The position numbers and the translations under genes were made by a program. From Serratia ureilytica (lineage in GTDB: Bacteria; Pseudomonadota; Gammaproteobacteria; Enterobacterales; Enterobacteriaceae): a stretch of 64,000 nt of DNA. The notes under the pieces are model-generated. The model was not told where the DNA came from. It was given only the letters and a program-made list of their open reading frames with translations, and searched no databases. Shown one piece after another: positions 49,617 to 59,692 of the stretch. The DNA lies in assembly GCF_013375155.1 (NCBI RefSeq), contig NZ_JABXOF010000003.1, positions 186,001 to 250,000 of the forward strand, written 5' to 3'. Every line of letters starts with the position of its first letter. Position 1 is the stretch's first letter.

Positions 49617-51155
49617 TCAGCGCAAACAGCGTTTCAACACCTTACCGGTACTGGTCATCGGCAAGCGTTCGACAAACTCGACGATACGCGGATACTTGAA
49701 CGCCGCCAGCCTCTCCCGGCTCCAGGCGATCAGCGCCTCTTCCTCGATCGGCTCCTCCGTCTCTTTCAACACCACCACCGCTTTGATCTCTTCACCCAGC
49801 GAAGGATGCTCGACACCGATCACCGCCACCAACGACACCGCCGGATGGCGAATCAGCGCCTCTTCAATCTCGCGCGGATAGACGTTGAACCCGCCGCGAA
49901 TGATCATGTCCTTGGCCCGATCGACGATGAAATAGAAGCCGTCGGCATCGCGGCGCGCCAGATCGCCGGTGCGGAACCAGCCGTTTTCCAGCACTTCCGC
50001 CGTCGCCTCGGGACGGTTCAGATAGCCTTTCATGATGTTGTAGCCGCGCACCGCGATCTCTCCCACCTGATCGACACCGTCGATCGGTTGCCCGGTGACG
50101 TCGAGCAAGCGAACCTCCACGCCCCAGATCGGTTGGCCGATAGAGCCGGGTTTGGTCACGCGGTGCGGATGATTAAAGGTGGCGACCGGGCTGGTTTCCG
50201 ACAGACCATACCCTTCGAGAATGTTGACGCCGAAGCGGCGCGAGAAATCCTCCAGGATCTGCACCGGCAGGCTGGCCCCGCCGGATACCGCCATACGCAG
50301 CGTGCTGCGCAGGCACTCGATATCCGTATGCTCATCCAGCGCATTCAACAACGCCCAATACATGGTCGGCACGCCGGCAAAAAAGGTAATGCCGTGCCGC
50401 TGCATCAGCGCGATGGCCTGCGCGGCGTCGAAGCGTTCGACCAGCACCAGGGTGGCGGCGGCGGAAAATCCGGCATTCATCTGCACCGTCGAACCAAACG
50501 TGTGGAACAGCGGCAACGTCACCAGATGGCGATCGGGATCCGTTTCCGAGCCGTCGAACAGCCTCACCGATCCCAGCGCGTTAAGCACCAGGTTGGCGTG
50601 GGTCAACTCAGCCCCTTTGGCCCGGCCGGTGGTGCCGCTGGTATACAGCACCACCGCCGTGTCGCTTTCGAGCGTCGCGGCCGAAGCGAACTCGGTGGCC
50701 TGTGCGGCTATCGCCGTGCTGAAACGTTCGCCTTCGAGCGGCAGCCGATCGCCGATGATAAACACCTCACGGCATTGCTCCGCCTTCGCCGCCGCCCGCA
50801 GCGCCTCTTCCCCCAACGGCAGGCCGCTGCTGCCTTCGAAGCAAAACAACGCCACCGCCGCCGAGTCCGCCAGGTAATAGTCGAACTCTGCGCTCTTAAG
50901 CAGAATATTCAGCGGCACCACCACCGCGCCGCTTTTGAGAATGCCGTAATAGATAGCCGGAAACTCCGGCCGATTGGGGCAGGCCAGCGCCACTCGCTCA
51001 CCGGGCTGCACGCCGCGCGCGACCAGTAAATTCGCCACCCGGTTGGCCATTTCATTCAGCGCCCGATAGCTGAGCAGTATATCGTCCTGTATCACCGCCG
51101 GCCGTTCCGGCCAGGTGCGCGCACTTTCTTCAAGCAAGGTAGCCAGATTCAGCAT
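49617..51155 (-). CDS. Long-chain acyl-CoA ligase (FadD-like AMP-forming enzyme)
   Basis: A 512-residue ANL enzyme: VVLYTSGTTGRAKGAELTHANL (P-loop), YGLSETSPV, WFRTGDLARRD, IIRGGFNVYPREIEE and a C-terminal STGKVLKRCLR with the catalytic Lys. Acyl-CoA synthetases of this length without a membrane segment usually take medium to long fatty or aryl acids. GGAGG lies upstream of the ATG. It stands alone, with no other beta-oxidation gene nearby. Confidence 0.87.
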   Translation of the reverse strand: MLNLATLLEESARTWPERPAVIQDDILLSYRALNEMANRVANLLVARGVQPGERVALACPNRPEFPAIYYGILKSGAVVVPLNILLKSAEFDYYLADSAAVALFCFEGSSGLPLGEEALRAAAKAEQCREVFIIGDRLPLEGERFSTAIAAQATEFASAATLESDTAVVLYTSGTTGRAKGAELTHANLVLNALGSVRLFDGSETDPDRHLVTLPLFHTFGSTVQMNAGFSAAATLVLVERFDAAQAIALMQRHGITFFAGVPTMYWALLNALDEHTDIECLRSTLRMAVSGGASLPVQILEDFSRRFGVNILEGYGLSETSPVATFNHPHRVTKPGSIGQPIWGVEVRLLDVTGQPIDGVDQVGEIAVRGYNIMKGYLNRPEATAEVLENGWFRTGDLARRDADGFYFIVDRAKDMIIRGGFNVYPREIEEALIRHPAVSLVAVIGVEHPSLGEEIKAVVVLKETEEPIEEEALIAWSRERLAAFKYPRIVEFVERLPMTSTGKVLKRCLR

Positions 51156-51288
51156 CGGGGATCCTCCCTGGGTTGAGCGGCGAGAAAGCGCCGCAGTATC
51201 ACGAGTATAGATAGGCGCTTTGCGGTTCGCATTCCCAGGGGCGCTGGGCTATACCTTAGGCATTCCCCCTCCTGCTGGAGTTGTGATC

Positions 51289-51858
51289 ATGAGCAAGAAA
51301 AAAATCCTGATGCTGGTCGGCGACTACGCCGAAGATTACGAAACCATGGTGCCGTTTCAGGCATTGCAAATGCTTGGCCATTGGGTGGATGCCGTGTGCC
51401 CCGACAAAGCCGTCGGCGACTACATCCAGACCGCGATCCACGACTTTGACGGCGCGCAGACCTACAGCGAGAAACCCGGTCATCGTTTCACCCTGAACGC
51501 CGACTTTGCCGCCGCCAAGGAAGAGCACTATGACGCGTTGTTGATCCCCGGCGGTCGGGCGCCCGAATACCTGCGGCTGAATCCCGACGTGATCGCGCTG
51601 GTGCAGGCGTTCGACGCCGCCAAAAAACCGATCGCTGCCGTTTGCCACGGCCCGCAGCTGCTGGCGGCGGCTGGGGTGTTGAAGGGCCGCACCTGCAGCG
51701 CCTACCCGGCTTGCGCCCCGGAGGTGCGGCTCGGCGGCGGCCATTATGCGGAGATCGGCATCGATCAGGCGCATGTCGACGGCAATCTGGTCACCGCCCC
51801 GGCCTGGCCGGCGCATCCGCAGTGGCTGGCGAAATTCGCCGAGCTGCTGGAGCAGTAA
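51289..51858 (+). CDS. DJ-1/PfpI family protein
   Basis: A 189-residue class I glutamine-amidotransferase-like protein. [21 protein letters not shown] carries the conserved acidic residue, and [15 protein letters not shown] holds the nucleophile Cys followed by His. ATG 51289 has GGAG upstream; the upstream open frame is not supported. Family members act as glyoxalase/deglycase-type or stress proteins. Confidence 0.9.
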   Translation: MSKKKILMLVGDYAEDYETMVPFQALQMLGHWVDAVCPDKAVGDYIQTAIHDFDGAQTYSEKPGHRFTLNADFAAAKEEHYDALLIPGGRAPEYLRLNPDVIALVQAFDAAKKPIAAVCHGPQLLAAAGVLKGRTCSAYPACAPEVRLGGGHYAEIGIDQAHVDGNLVTAPAWPAHPQWLAKFAELLEQ

Positions 51859-51865
51859 CCTGGCG

Positions 51866-52219
51866 CTAGCGCAATTGCTCGATAAGAAAATGGATGTCGT
51901 ACAGCCAGCGTTTGGCGCGCGCCGAGCGCACCAGCATCGATACGCACAGCGGCCGGGTGTGTTCTTTACAGGCGGAGGGAGAAAACCAGCGCCCGGTATT
52001 GCTCGGCGGCTGGAAATACAGCTCGTGGTTGTAGTTGCTGCTGTCGACGCCGAAGGTATCGAAGTAGCGGCGCATCAGCGTGTTGGAGTCGCTGAACGAC
52101 AGGTTGAGCGCGGTGTTAATCTCGGTTTCCGGGGTGATGACCGCCCCCTTCTTCTGCCGCCCTGGTGCGTTGAATGCGGCGATAAGCGCGATGACCTGTT
52201 GCTGAATGTCTTCTGCCAT
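51866..52219 (-). CDS. DUF1493 family protein
   Basis: A 117-residue acidic-to-neutral protein with the DUF1493 pattern: ITPETEINTALNLSFSDSNTLMRRYFDTFGVDSSNYNHELYF in outline (segments of about 20 residues, positions 28-69). The ATG has GAGG six bases upstream. Function unknown; the fold resembles small carrier-like or adaptor proteins in some annotations. It converges with the DJ-1 gene, 7 bp apart. Confidence 0.78.
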   Translation of the reverse strand: MAEDIQQQVIALIAAFNAPGRQKKGAVITPETEINTALNLSFSDSNTLMRRYFDTFGVDSSNYNHELYFQPPSNTGRWFSPSACKEHTRPLCVSMLVRSARAKRWLYDIHFLIEQLR

Positions 52220-52376
52220 GACGACCTCGAGCCGATATGAAGAAAAGGTGAATGCAATTATCTGTCTGACTCTGCCCGCCGCGGCGAGTTCGGGCCGCCG
52301 CGCGGGTTTTCCGTTTCTTTACACTTTCCATAAGTAAACCGCGCGCCGCCCAACTCGCGGCGTGCGCGGTCGACGG

Positions 52377-53819
52377 TTAGCGGCTGAGCGCCGCCTTATC
52401 GGCGATGACGCCGTCCCCCTGCCGCTCGGCGGCAACCCCGCCGCCCAACACTTTATACAGGGTCGCCTGATTGTCGTACGCGGTCTGCTGTGCGGCGATC
52501 AGCGACTGCTGCGCCGTATACAGCGTGCGCTGCGCGTCCAGCAGCGTCAGGTAGCTGTCCACGCCCTGGCGGTAACGCAGTTCGGCCAGGCGATAATATT
52601 GCTGCGCCGCCGCCACATAGCCGGTCTGTGCCGCCAGCTGTTCCTGCAGCGTGGCTTTGCGCGCCAGCGCGTCGGCGGTTTCCTGAAATGCCGTCTGCAC
52701 CGCTTTCTCATAGGTGGCGACATACAGGTCTTTCTGCGCCTGGGTGTAGTTGAGCTGAGCCGTGTTATAGCCGCCGCTGAAGATCGGCAGGCTGATGCTC
52801 GGGGCGAACGACCAGACGCCGGCGCCGTGGCTGAACAGCGCCGAGAGTTCACCGCTGCCCACGCCGCCGCTGGCGGTCAGGCTGATCGACGGGAAGAATG
52901 CCGCACGCGCCGAGCCGATGTTGGCGTTGGCGGATTTCAGATTATGCTCGGCCTGCAGCACGTCCGGCCGCGTCAGCAGCACCTGCGAAGACACCCCGGC
53001 CGGCAGATTGCGCATGATTTCGCCGAGCGCATCGATACCGTCGGGCAGCAGGTTTTCCGGCACGCTTTGCCCCACCGCCAAATCCAGCGCGTTTTTCGCC
53101 TGCGCGGCGAGGGTGGCGTAGCTGGCGGCGTCCGAACGCGCCTGCTGATAAACGGTTTCCGCCGACGCCACGTCGACCAGCGACGAAATGCCGTGCTGTT
53201 GATTGTTGCGCGTCACGTCCAGCGAACGTTTGGCGCTTTCCATCGTCTGCTGCGCCACCGCCAGATTGCTGCGCTCGGCCGCCACCGCCACCCAGTCGGT
53301 GACGATATCGGCGATCAGCGTCAGACGGGTGCTTTTCGCCGCTTCCGAGTTGGCCAGATAGGTTTCGAACGCCGCCCGCGACAGGCTGGCGTTCTTGCCG
53401 AACAGATCCAGCTCGAACGCGCTGACGCCGCCCTGCGCTTCGTAACTCTGGCTGATGGCGGTGGCATTGCCGTTGCCGGTCAGCGAACGCCCGCGGCTGC
53501 CGTCGGCGGTGGCGTTGATCGTCGGGAACAGCGCCGAGCGCTGCTCACCGTACAGGGCGCGCGCCGAAGCGATATTGGCGATCGCCTCACGCAGATCGCG
53601 GCTGCTGTTCAGCCCCATCGCCACCACCTGCCGCAGCCTGGCATCCTGCACATAGTCGCGCCAGGCGACGTCCGGGTAGCTCAACGCCTGCTTGCCGGCG
53701 GCCTCGCCCTGCGGCAGGTTGGCGGGCACCGGCGCCGCCGGGCGATGGTAGTGCGGATCCAGCGACAGACATCCGCTCAGCAGCAGCGGTAAAGTTAACA
53801 TCATGACTCGTTGCAACAC
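52377..53819 (-). CDS. Outer-membrane factor lipoprotein of an RND pump (OprM/NodT family)
   Basis: A 480-residue TolC-like protein with a lipoprotein signal (LTLPLLLSGC), then SLDPHYHRPAAPVPANLP and two OEP repeats (RDLREAIANIASARALYGEQ; NLKSANANIGSARAAFFPSI). The start is a GTG at 53819, one base after the stop of the RND gene. Its AGGAG lies within the RND gene's last codons, so the two are translationally coupled. It completes the tripartite efflux channel. Confidence 0.92.
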   Translation of the reverse strand: MLQRVMMLTLPLLLSGCLSLDPHYHRPAAPVPANLPQGEAAGKQALSYPDVAWRDYVQDARLRQVVAMGLNSSRDLREAIANIASARALYGEQRSALFPTINATADGSRGRSLTGNGNATAISQSYEAQGGVSAFELDLFGKNASLSRAAFETYLANSEAAKSTRLTLIADIVTDWVAVAAERSNLAVAQQTMESAKRSLDVTRNNQQHGISSLVDVASAETVYQQARSDAASYATLAAQAKNALDLAVGQSVPENLLPDGIDALGEIMRNLPAGVSSQVLLTRPDVLQAEHNLKSANANIGSARAAFFPSISLTASGGVGSGELSALFSHGAGVWSFAPSISLPIFSGGYNTAQLNYTQAQKDLYVATYEKAVQTAFQETADALARKATLQEQLAAQTGYVAAAQQYYRLAELRYRQGVDSYLTLLDAQRTLYTAQQSLIAAQQTAYDNQATLYKVLGGGVAAERQGDGVIADKAALSR

Positions 53820-53820
53820 G

Positions 53821-56800
53821 TTATTCTCCTGCCTGCGACGGCGAGTTGGTGGGCCGACGGGTAAACATGCGGCGCACCAACACATAAAACAGCGGTACGA
53901 AAAAGATCGCCAAGGCGGTGGCGGTGATCGTGCCGCCGATAATGCCGGTGCCGATGGCAATTCGGCTGTTGGCGCCGGCGCCGCTGGATACCGCCAGCGG
54001 CAGCACCCCGGCGGTGAACGCCAGCGAGGTCATCAGGATCGGCCGCAGGCGCATGCGCGCCGCGTGGACCGCCGCGCCAATCAGCGTTTCCCCCCGCTGG
54101 TGCATCTCCTCGGCGAACTCGACGATCAAAATGGCATTTTTCGCCGACAGCCCGATGATGGTGAGCAGCGCCACCTGGAAGTAGATGTCGTTTTCCAGCC
54201 CGCGCAGCGTGATCGCCAGCAGTGAGCCCACCACGCCCATCGGCACCACCAACATCACCGCGAATGGAATCGACCAGCTCTCATACAGCGCCGCCAGGCA
54301 CAGGAACACCACGATGAGCGAAATGGCGTACAGCGACGACGCCTGGCCGCTGGTCAGCCGTTCCTGATAGGACAGCCCGCTCCAGGAATAGCTGCTGCCG
54401 GCGGAGTATTTCGCCGCCAGTTTCTCCATCTCGCTCATTGCCGTACCGGAACTGACACCGGCGGCGCCCTGCCCGGTGATCTCGAACGACGACAGCCCGT
54501 TATAACGCGACAGGTTCTCCGGGCCGTAGATCCAGTGCGAAGACGCAAAGGCGGAGAACGGCGTCATGCTGCTGTCGCCCGATGCGTTGGTGCCGCGCAC
54601 AAACCAGCGGTCGAGGTCTTCCGGCTTGGCGCGGTACTGCACGTCGCCCTGCATATAGACTTTTTTCACCCGGTTGCGATCGATAAAGTCGTTGATGTAG
54701 GTGCTGCCGAACGCGCTGCTGAGGGTGCTGTTGACGTCCGCGGCGCTCAGGCCGAGTGCCTGCAGTTTGCCGTTGTCGATCGCCACCTGCAGCTGCGGGG
54801 TGTCCGGCAAGGTGTTGGCGCGCACCGCCAACAGCGATGGATTGCCGGCGGCGGCGGCGACAATCTGATCGCGCATCGCCTGCAGTTCGGCGCGGGTGGT
54901 CGCCCCTTTGGCCTGCAGTTCGAAGGTGAAGCCGTCGGACTGGCCGAAGCCGTCGATCGCCGGCGGGCTCATGGAGAACACTTGGGCGTCGCGCAGCGAG
55001 GCGAAGTGCGCCATGGCGCGTTTGGCGATGGCGTCGGCGGTGTTTTCGCTGCCGCCGCGTTGGCTCCAGTCTTTGAGGCTGACGAACGCCATGCCGGCGT
55101 TTTGCCCGCTGCCGCTGAAACCGAAACCGTTGATGGTGAAAATGGTGCTGACGTTGGCCTTTTCCTGGTCGAGAAAATAGGCGGTCACCGCCTCGCTCAC
55201 CGCCGAGGTGCGCGCGTTGGTGGCGCCGGCCGGCAAGGTGTACTGCACCATCACCGAGCCCTGATCCTCGTTGGGCAGGAAGCCGGTCGGCAAACGCAGA
55301 TACATTACGGCGGCGGCGATCAACAGCAGGCCGTACAGCAGCAGATAGCGCATTGGCCGGTGGATCACTGCGCCGACCTTGTCGGCGTACTTCGCCTGCA
55401 ACCGGTCATAACCGCGGTTGAATTTGCCCAGCAAGCCTTTGTCGGTCTGCGCGTCGTGCGCGGGTTTCAGCAACGTGGCGCACAAGGCCGGCGCCAGCGT
55501 CAACGCCAGCACCACCGACAACACCATCGAGGAGACGACGGTGATCGAAAACTGGCGGTAGATCACCCCGGTGGAGCCGCCGAAGAACGCCATCGGCAGA
55601 AACACCGCCGACAGCACCAGCGCGATGCCGACCAGCGCGCCGGTGATTTCGCGCATCGATTTCTCCGTCGCCTCGCGCGGCGGCAGCTTATCCTCGCGCA
55701 TCACCCGTTCGACGTTTTCCACCACCACAATGGCGTCATCCACCAATAGCCCGATCGCCAACACCATGCCGAACAGCGTCAGGGTATTGATCGAATAGCC
55801 GAACGCCGCCAGCACGCCGAAGGTGCCCAGCAACACCACCGGCACGGTAATGGTCGGGATCAGCGTGGTGCGCAGGTTTTGCAGAAACACGAACATCACT
55901 ACCACCACTAACGCCACCGCTTCAAACAGTGTTTTCACCACCTCTTCGATCGAGATGTTGATGAAGTCGGTGCTGTCTTTCGGGTAGGCCACCTTGTAGC
56001 CCTGCGGCATGGCGCTTTGGTATTCCGCCACCTTGGCCTTTACCAGCTTGGCGGTGCTCAGGGCGTTGGCGCCCGCCGCCAGCTTGACCGCGATCCCCGC
56101 CGCCGGGTGGCCGTTGAGGTGCGCGCTGGCGGAGTAGTCTTCGTTGCCCAGCTCAACCCGCGCCACGTCGCCCAGCCGCACCAGCGCCCCGCTGCTGTCG
56201 CTTTTCAGGATGATATTGCGGAACTGTTCCGGCGTTTGCAGCCGCGACTGCGCCTTCACCGTGGCGGTCAGCTGCTGGTCGGCGGCGGCCGGCAGATCGC
56301 CTATCTTGCCGGCGGACACCTGGGTGTTTTGCGCCTCGATCGCCGTCTGCACGTCGGAAGGCATCAGCGAAAAGCTCGCCAGTTTGGTCGGATCCAGCCA
56401 GATGCGCATCGCGTATTCCGAGCCGAACACCTGTACGTCCCCGACGCCCTCGATGCGCGACAGCGGATCCTGCAGGTTGCTGACCAGATAGTCGGAGATA
56501 TCGGCCATCGTCGCCTTGTCGCTTTCGTCATACAACCCGACGATCAGCAGAAAGCTGCTCTGGGATTTTTTGACCGTCACGCCCTGTGCGGTGACGGCGC
56601 TCGGCAGACGACTTTCCGCCTGCTGCACCTTGTTTTGCACCTGCACCTGAGCGATATCCGGATCGGTGCCCTGCTCAAAGGTGACGTTGATGCTGACCGA
56701 GCCGCTGGCGCTGCTGGTCGACGAGAAATACAGCAGGCCGTCCAGGCCGGTGAGCTGCTGCTCAATCACCTGGGTGACGCTGTTTTCCAGCGTTTCCGCG

Positions 56801-56958
56801 TCCGCGCCCGGGTAGGTGGCGGAGATGGCGATCTGCGGCGGTGAGACGTCCGGGTACTGCGAGACGGGCAATGAATTGATCGACATCAGACCGCACAGCA
56901 TGATGATGATGGCGATCACCCAGGCGAATACCGGACGCCGGATAAAGAACTGCGCCAT
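53821..56958 (-). CDS. RND multidrug efflux transporter (HAE-1 family, AcrB/MexB-like)
   Basis: A 1045-residue inner-membrane pump. It opens MAQFFIRRPVFAWVIAIIIM. The proton-relay motif in TM4 is GMVLAIGLLVDDAIVVVENV (both Asp present). Twelve membrane helices and two large periplasmic loops fit family length. It begins 1 bp after the adaptor gene and is followed by the outer-membrane factor, giving a complete adaptor-pump-channel operon. Substrates cannot be read from the sequence; the family covers dyes, detergents, quinolones and others. Confidence 0.95.
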   Translation of the reverse strand: MAQFFIRRPVFAWVIAIIIMLCGLMSINSLPVSQYPDVSPPQIAISATYPGADAETLENSVTQVIEQQLTGLDGLLYFSSTSSASGSVSINVTFEQGTDPDIAQVQVQNKVQQAESRLPSAVTAQGVTVKKSQSSFLLIVGLYDESDKATMADISDYLVSNLQDPLSRIEGVGDVQVFGSEYAMRIWLDPTKLASFSLMPSDVQTAIEAQNTQVSAGKIGDLPAAADQQLTATVKAQSRLQTPEQFRNIILKSDSSGALVRLGDVARVELGNEDYSASAHLNGHPAAGIAVKLAAGANALSTAKLVKAKVAEYQSAMPQGYKVAYPKDSTDFINISIEEVVKTLFEAVALVVVVMFVFLQNLRTTLIPTITVPVVLLGTFGVLAAFGYSINTLTLFGMVLAIGLLVDDAIVVVENVERVMREDKLPPREATEKSMREITGALVGIALVLSAVFLPMAFFGGSTGVIYRQFSITVVSSMVLSVVLALTLAPALCATLLKPAHDAQTDKGLLGKFNRGYDRLQAKYADKVGAVIHRPMRYLLLYGLLLIAAAVMYLRLPTGFLPNEDQGSVMVQYTLPAGATNARTSAVSEAVTAYFLDQEKANVSTIFTINGFGFSGSGQNAGMAFVSLKDWSQRGGSENTADAIAKRAMAHFASLRDAQVFSMSPPAIDGFGQSDGFTFELQAKGATTRAELQAMRDQIVAAAAGNPSLLAVRANTLPDTPQLQVAIDNGKLQALGLSAADVNSTLSSAFGSTYINDFIDRNRVKKVYMQGDVQYRAKPEDLDRWFVRGTNASGDSSMTPFSAFASSHWIYGPENLSRYNGLSSFEITGQGAAGVSSGTAMSEMEKLAAKYSAGSSYSWSGLSYQERLTSGQASSLYAISLIVVFLCLAALYESWSIPFAVMLVVPMGVVGSLLAITLRGLENDIYFQVALLTIIGLSAKNAILIVEFAEEMHQRGETLIGAAVHAARMRLRPILMTSLAFTAGVLPLAVSSGAGANSRIAIGTGIIGGTITATALAIFFVPLFYVLVRRMFTRRPTNSPSQAGE

Positions 56959-56959
56959 A

Positions 56960-58102
56960 TCACTGCTCCCCGCGTTGGGTTTTGTCGACCGAGACGTCTA
57001 CCGGCTTCACCGCGGCGCCGATCGTCACCTTGCTGGTGCCTTCGACGATCAGGCGATCGCCGTCGTTCAGCCCGCTGTCGATCAGCCAGTTGCTGCCCAC
57101 CACCCGTTCGGCGCTGACGGTGCGTTGCGCCACTTTGTTTTGCGCGTTTACCACCAACGCGGTGGCTTCCCCTTTGGCGTTGCGGGTGATGCCCTGCTGC
57201 GGCGCCAGGATGGCTTTGGGATCGACGCCGTTATCCACCGTGGCATGGACGTACATGCCGGGCAACAGCTCATGTTCGGGGTTGGGGAACACCGCGCGCA
57301 GCGTGACCGAACCGGTGGCCTCATCCACCGCCACCTCGGTCAACTCCAGCTTGCCGGCGTGGGCATAAGGCGTGCCGTCCTCCAGCTTGATGGCGACCGG
57401 CGTGACCGCACCGCGCTGCAAAGCGGCCTGCTGACGGCGCAGTTTAAGCAACTGGGCGCTGGACTGGGTCAGATCGACATAGATCGGATCCAACGCGCGG
57501 ATGGTGGCCAACGCATCAGTCTGGCTGGCGGTGACCAGCGCGCCCGGCGTCACCGACGAAATGCCGATGCGGCCGGCGATCGGCGCCCGCACCTGGGTAT
57601 AGGCGAGATTGATGCGCGCCGTTTCCAGCGCCGCCTGATACTGCGCCACCGACGCCACGGCCTGCAGATACGCGGCTTTGGCGTCGTCTGCGTCCTGTTT
57701 GGAAACGCCGTTCTCTTTCACCAGCGCCGCATAGCGCTGCGATTTGAGCCGGGTGGATTGCACCGTGGCCTGAGCGTTTTTCAGCTGGGCGGCGGCCTGA
57801 TCGTAGCTGGCCTGATAGCTGGCGGGGTCAATTTGATACAAGACCTGCCCGGCTTTCACCTCGGCCCCTTCGGTAAACAGCCGCTGCTTGATGATGCCGT
57901 CGACCTGCGGCCGCACGTCGGAGGTCATGGTGGCGTTAACCCGACCGGTCAACTCGCTGCTCAGGGTTACAGACTGGCCGCGCAACGTGACGACGCCGAC
58001 CTCCCGTTCACCGCCTGCGCCCGTCGGCGCGCCGGCGTTTTGCCCATCGCAGGCGGCCAGCGACAGCGAAAGCCCCAGCGCCAAAAGCGTTTTCCTCTGC
58101 AT
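56960..58102 (-). CDS. RND periplasmic adaptor lipoprotein (AcrA/MexA family)
   Basis: A 380-residue membrane-fusion protein with a lipoprotein signal (MQRKTLLALGLSLSLAAC). It has the lipoyl-like VKAGQVLYQIDPASYQASYDQAAAQL, an alpha-helical hairpin, INLAYTQVRAPIAGRIG and a beta-barrel part. It is first in the three-gene efflux operon. An exact palindrome lies 15 bp upstream of the ATG and is the obvious candidate operator. No regulator gene is adjacent. Confidence 0.94.
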   Translation of the reverse strand: MQRKTLLALGLSLSLAACDGQNAGAPTGAGGEREVGVVTLRGQSVTLSSELTGRVNATMTSDVRPQVDGIIKQRLFTEGAEVKAGQVLYQIDPASYQASYDQAAAQLKNAQATVQSTRLKSQRYAALVKENGVSKQDADDAKAAYLQAVASVAQYQAALETARINLAYTQVRAPIAGRIGISSVTPGALVTASQTDALATIRALDPIYVDLTQSSAQLLKLRRQQAALQRGAVTPVAIKLEDGTPYAHAGKLELTEVAVDEATGSVTLRAVFPNPEHELLPGMYVHATVDNGVDPKAILAPQQGITRNAKGEATALVVNAQNKVAQRTVSAERVVGSNWLIDSGLNDGDRLIVEGTSKVTIGAAVKPVDVSVDKTQRGEQ

Positions 58103-58116
58103 TGCAATACGATCCT

Positions 58117-58138
58117 ATTGAGAATGACTATTCTCAAT
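58117..58138. promoter_or_regulatory. Perfect palindrome upstream of the RND efflux operon
   Basis: ATTGAGAAT, four bases, then ATTCTCAAT (exact inverse). It sits 15 bp before the adaptor start codon, where a repressor would block initiation. It has some Fur-box flavour (GAGAAT hexamers) but only 10 of 19 matches. Confidence 0.6.
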
Positions 58139-58226
58139 ATATCGAATGCCGGAATGCGCTTCTGAAAGGGTTGCGTAAGGATTGCGTAAAATCTTTTCGA
58201 AGCGGAAAACGGTGGCGCAATCTCGT

Positions 58227-58889
58227 TCAGCGTGGTTTCAGCACATTGGCGCAGCGGTTTTTAGCCAATGCAATAAAGCGTTCCACTTCAGCCGGGGGCG
58301 GCGCCGCTTCAGTTGTATCAGGCTCTTGCTCCCGATGAGCATCGCTCGCCGGCTGCTTGCAGCGATAAACCAGGCCATACAGGGGATGGCGCCCATCGTC
58401 GGTTTGATAATAATTGGCCACGCGGGCGAACGAATAGTAATAATAAGGCGTTGAATGTTCTTCGCCCCGATAAACGTTTTGCGTGCCGCCATCGTAGAAC
58501 GTCACGTTGGCGGTCTTTTCCATCAACCGATCCAGGTCGTCGATCACCTGCTCAGTGCAGCGGTTTAATTCACGCCGATCTTGTTCATTCAATTTATCGG
58601 CATAGTCGTCGGCGCAGCGGGTGATATAACCTTCATACTGGAGATTGTCGACGAGCTTAAGTTCGAAATAACGGTATGAGCGCTCGGCGATCTTCACCCC
58701 CTCACGCTCCTGAATCAGCTTCGCATCCTGAATAAGGTACACCGCCGCCGGATCCTGATTCTCGAGCGTAAGCATGGCCGCAGTGGCCCCTCCAACAGGC
58801 GTCAAGAGCGCCCCCATAAGCAGGGACAACCGTGTGATTAAACGAAAGTCCATTGTTTTAGCGTCTTGGTCCATCATAAATTTCGTCAT
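58227..58889 (-). CDS. Exported protein of unknown function
   Basis: A 220-residue protein. A signal-type segment (LITRLSLLMGALLTPVGGATAAM) lies after a 15-residue lead. The mature part is charged, with four Cys (CADDY, NRCTEQV, YRCKQPA, NRCANVL) that could form disulfides, and aromatic runs (YYYYSFARV). GAG lies five bases before ATG 58889; ATG 58853 would give a conventional signal peptide. I do not recognise the family. Confidence 0.65.
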   Translation of the reverse strand: MTKFMMDQDAKTMDFRLITRLSLLMGALLTPVGGATAAMLTLENQDPAAVYLIQDAKLIQEREGVKIAERSYRYFELKLVDNLQYEGYITRCADDYADKLNEQDRRELNRCTEQVIDDLDRLMEKTANVTFYDGGTQNVYRGEEHSTPYYYYSFARVANYYQTDDGRHPLYGLVYRCKQPASDAHREQEPDTTEAAPPPAEVERFIALAKNRCANVLKPR

Positions 58890-58932
58890 CTTATCTCGTC
58901 AGCGGCGGCGTACCGAGCGCCGCGTGGGATTT

Positions 58933-59613
58933 TTAGGGTTTAACCAGTCTAAACACCGTTTTGGTGTGCCAATAGTAGTCGATCGCTGCCGAAACAGTCG
59001 GCATCCAGCCGTCCGGCTCATAGGGAACGAAGCCGGAAAAACCCAGCCTGCGGGCAGAGACCTGGAATCCCGCGGCGGAGAAAATACGCGCATAATCGTC
59101 CAGAGAACGATCCTGCACCACGGTATGCGTCTGTTCAGCCACCCTTTCGCGCCATTGCGGCCACAGCGGGTTGTCGGTGTGGCAACCGGTCACCGCATAA
59201 TAAACGCCGCCCGGCTTCAGCACCCGCAGCATATCGGCGGCATGCTGCGCGATATCTTCAATCAGGTAGATGACTTCATGACTGAAGGCGATATCGAAGT
59301 GGTTCTCATAACCCGTCAACCGCGTGTCGGTCTGATAAACGATCGGCAGGTTTCCTTTCAGGCGGTTGGCTTGTTCGACGGATTGGCGGGCGATATCAAC
59401 GCCGATCCCCTCACTAAATGGCCGAATTTGATGCAACAGGCGCAAAAAACCGCCCTGATTGCAGCCGAAGTCCAGCACCCTGACGCCGGACAGTTCGCGT
59501 TCCGGCACCAGGCTCAGCAGATGCCGCCAGATGGGCGCATGGCCTTCGGCCATGGCCTGCTCTGCGTGCGGATCGCGATACCAGGTGGGAATGCTCAAGG
59601 ATGAGTCGTTCAT
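58933..59613 (-). CDS. Class I SAM-dependent methyltransferase
   Basis: A 226-residue protein with the SAM motif VRVLDFGCNQGGFLRLL, then IGVDIARQSVEQAN, FDIAFSHEVIYLI and LRVLKPGGVYYAV, all standard for the UbiE/methyltransferase_11 group. ATG 59613 has AAGGAGG six bases upstream. Substrate unknown. Confidence 0.87.
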   Translation of the reverse strand: MNDSSLSIPTWYRDPHAEQAMAEGHAPIWRHLLSLVPERELSGVRVLDFGCNQGGFLRLLHQIRPFSEGIGVDIARQSVEQANRLKGNLPIVYQTDTRLTGYENHFDIAFSHEVIYLIEDIAQHAADMLRVLKPGGVYYAVTGCHTDNPLWPQWRERVAEQTHTVVQDRSLDDYARIFSAAGFQVSARRLGFSGFVPYEPDGWMPTVSAAIDYYWHTKTVFRLVKP

Positions 59614-59692
59614 TATGGCCTCCTTCTGTTTCCACTCAGCCAACCACAGCCTATGGCGACAAACAACCGCGTGCGCATTTTTTGAACACTCA

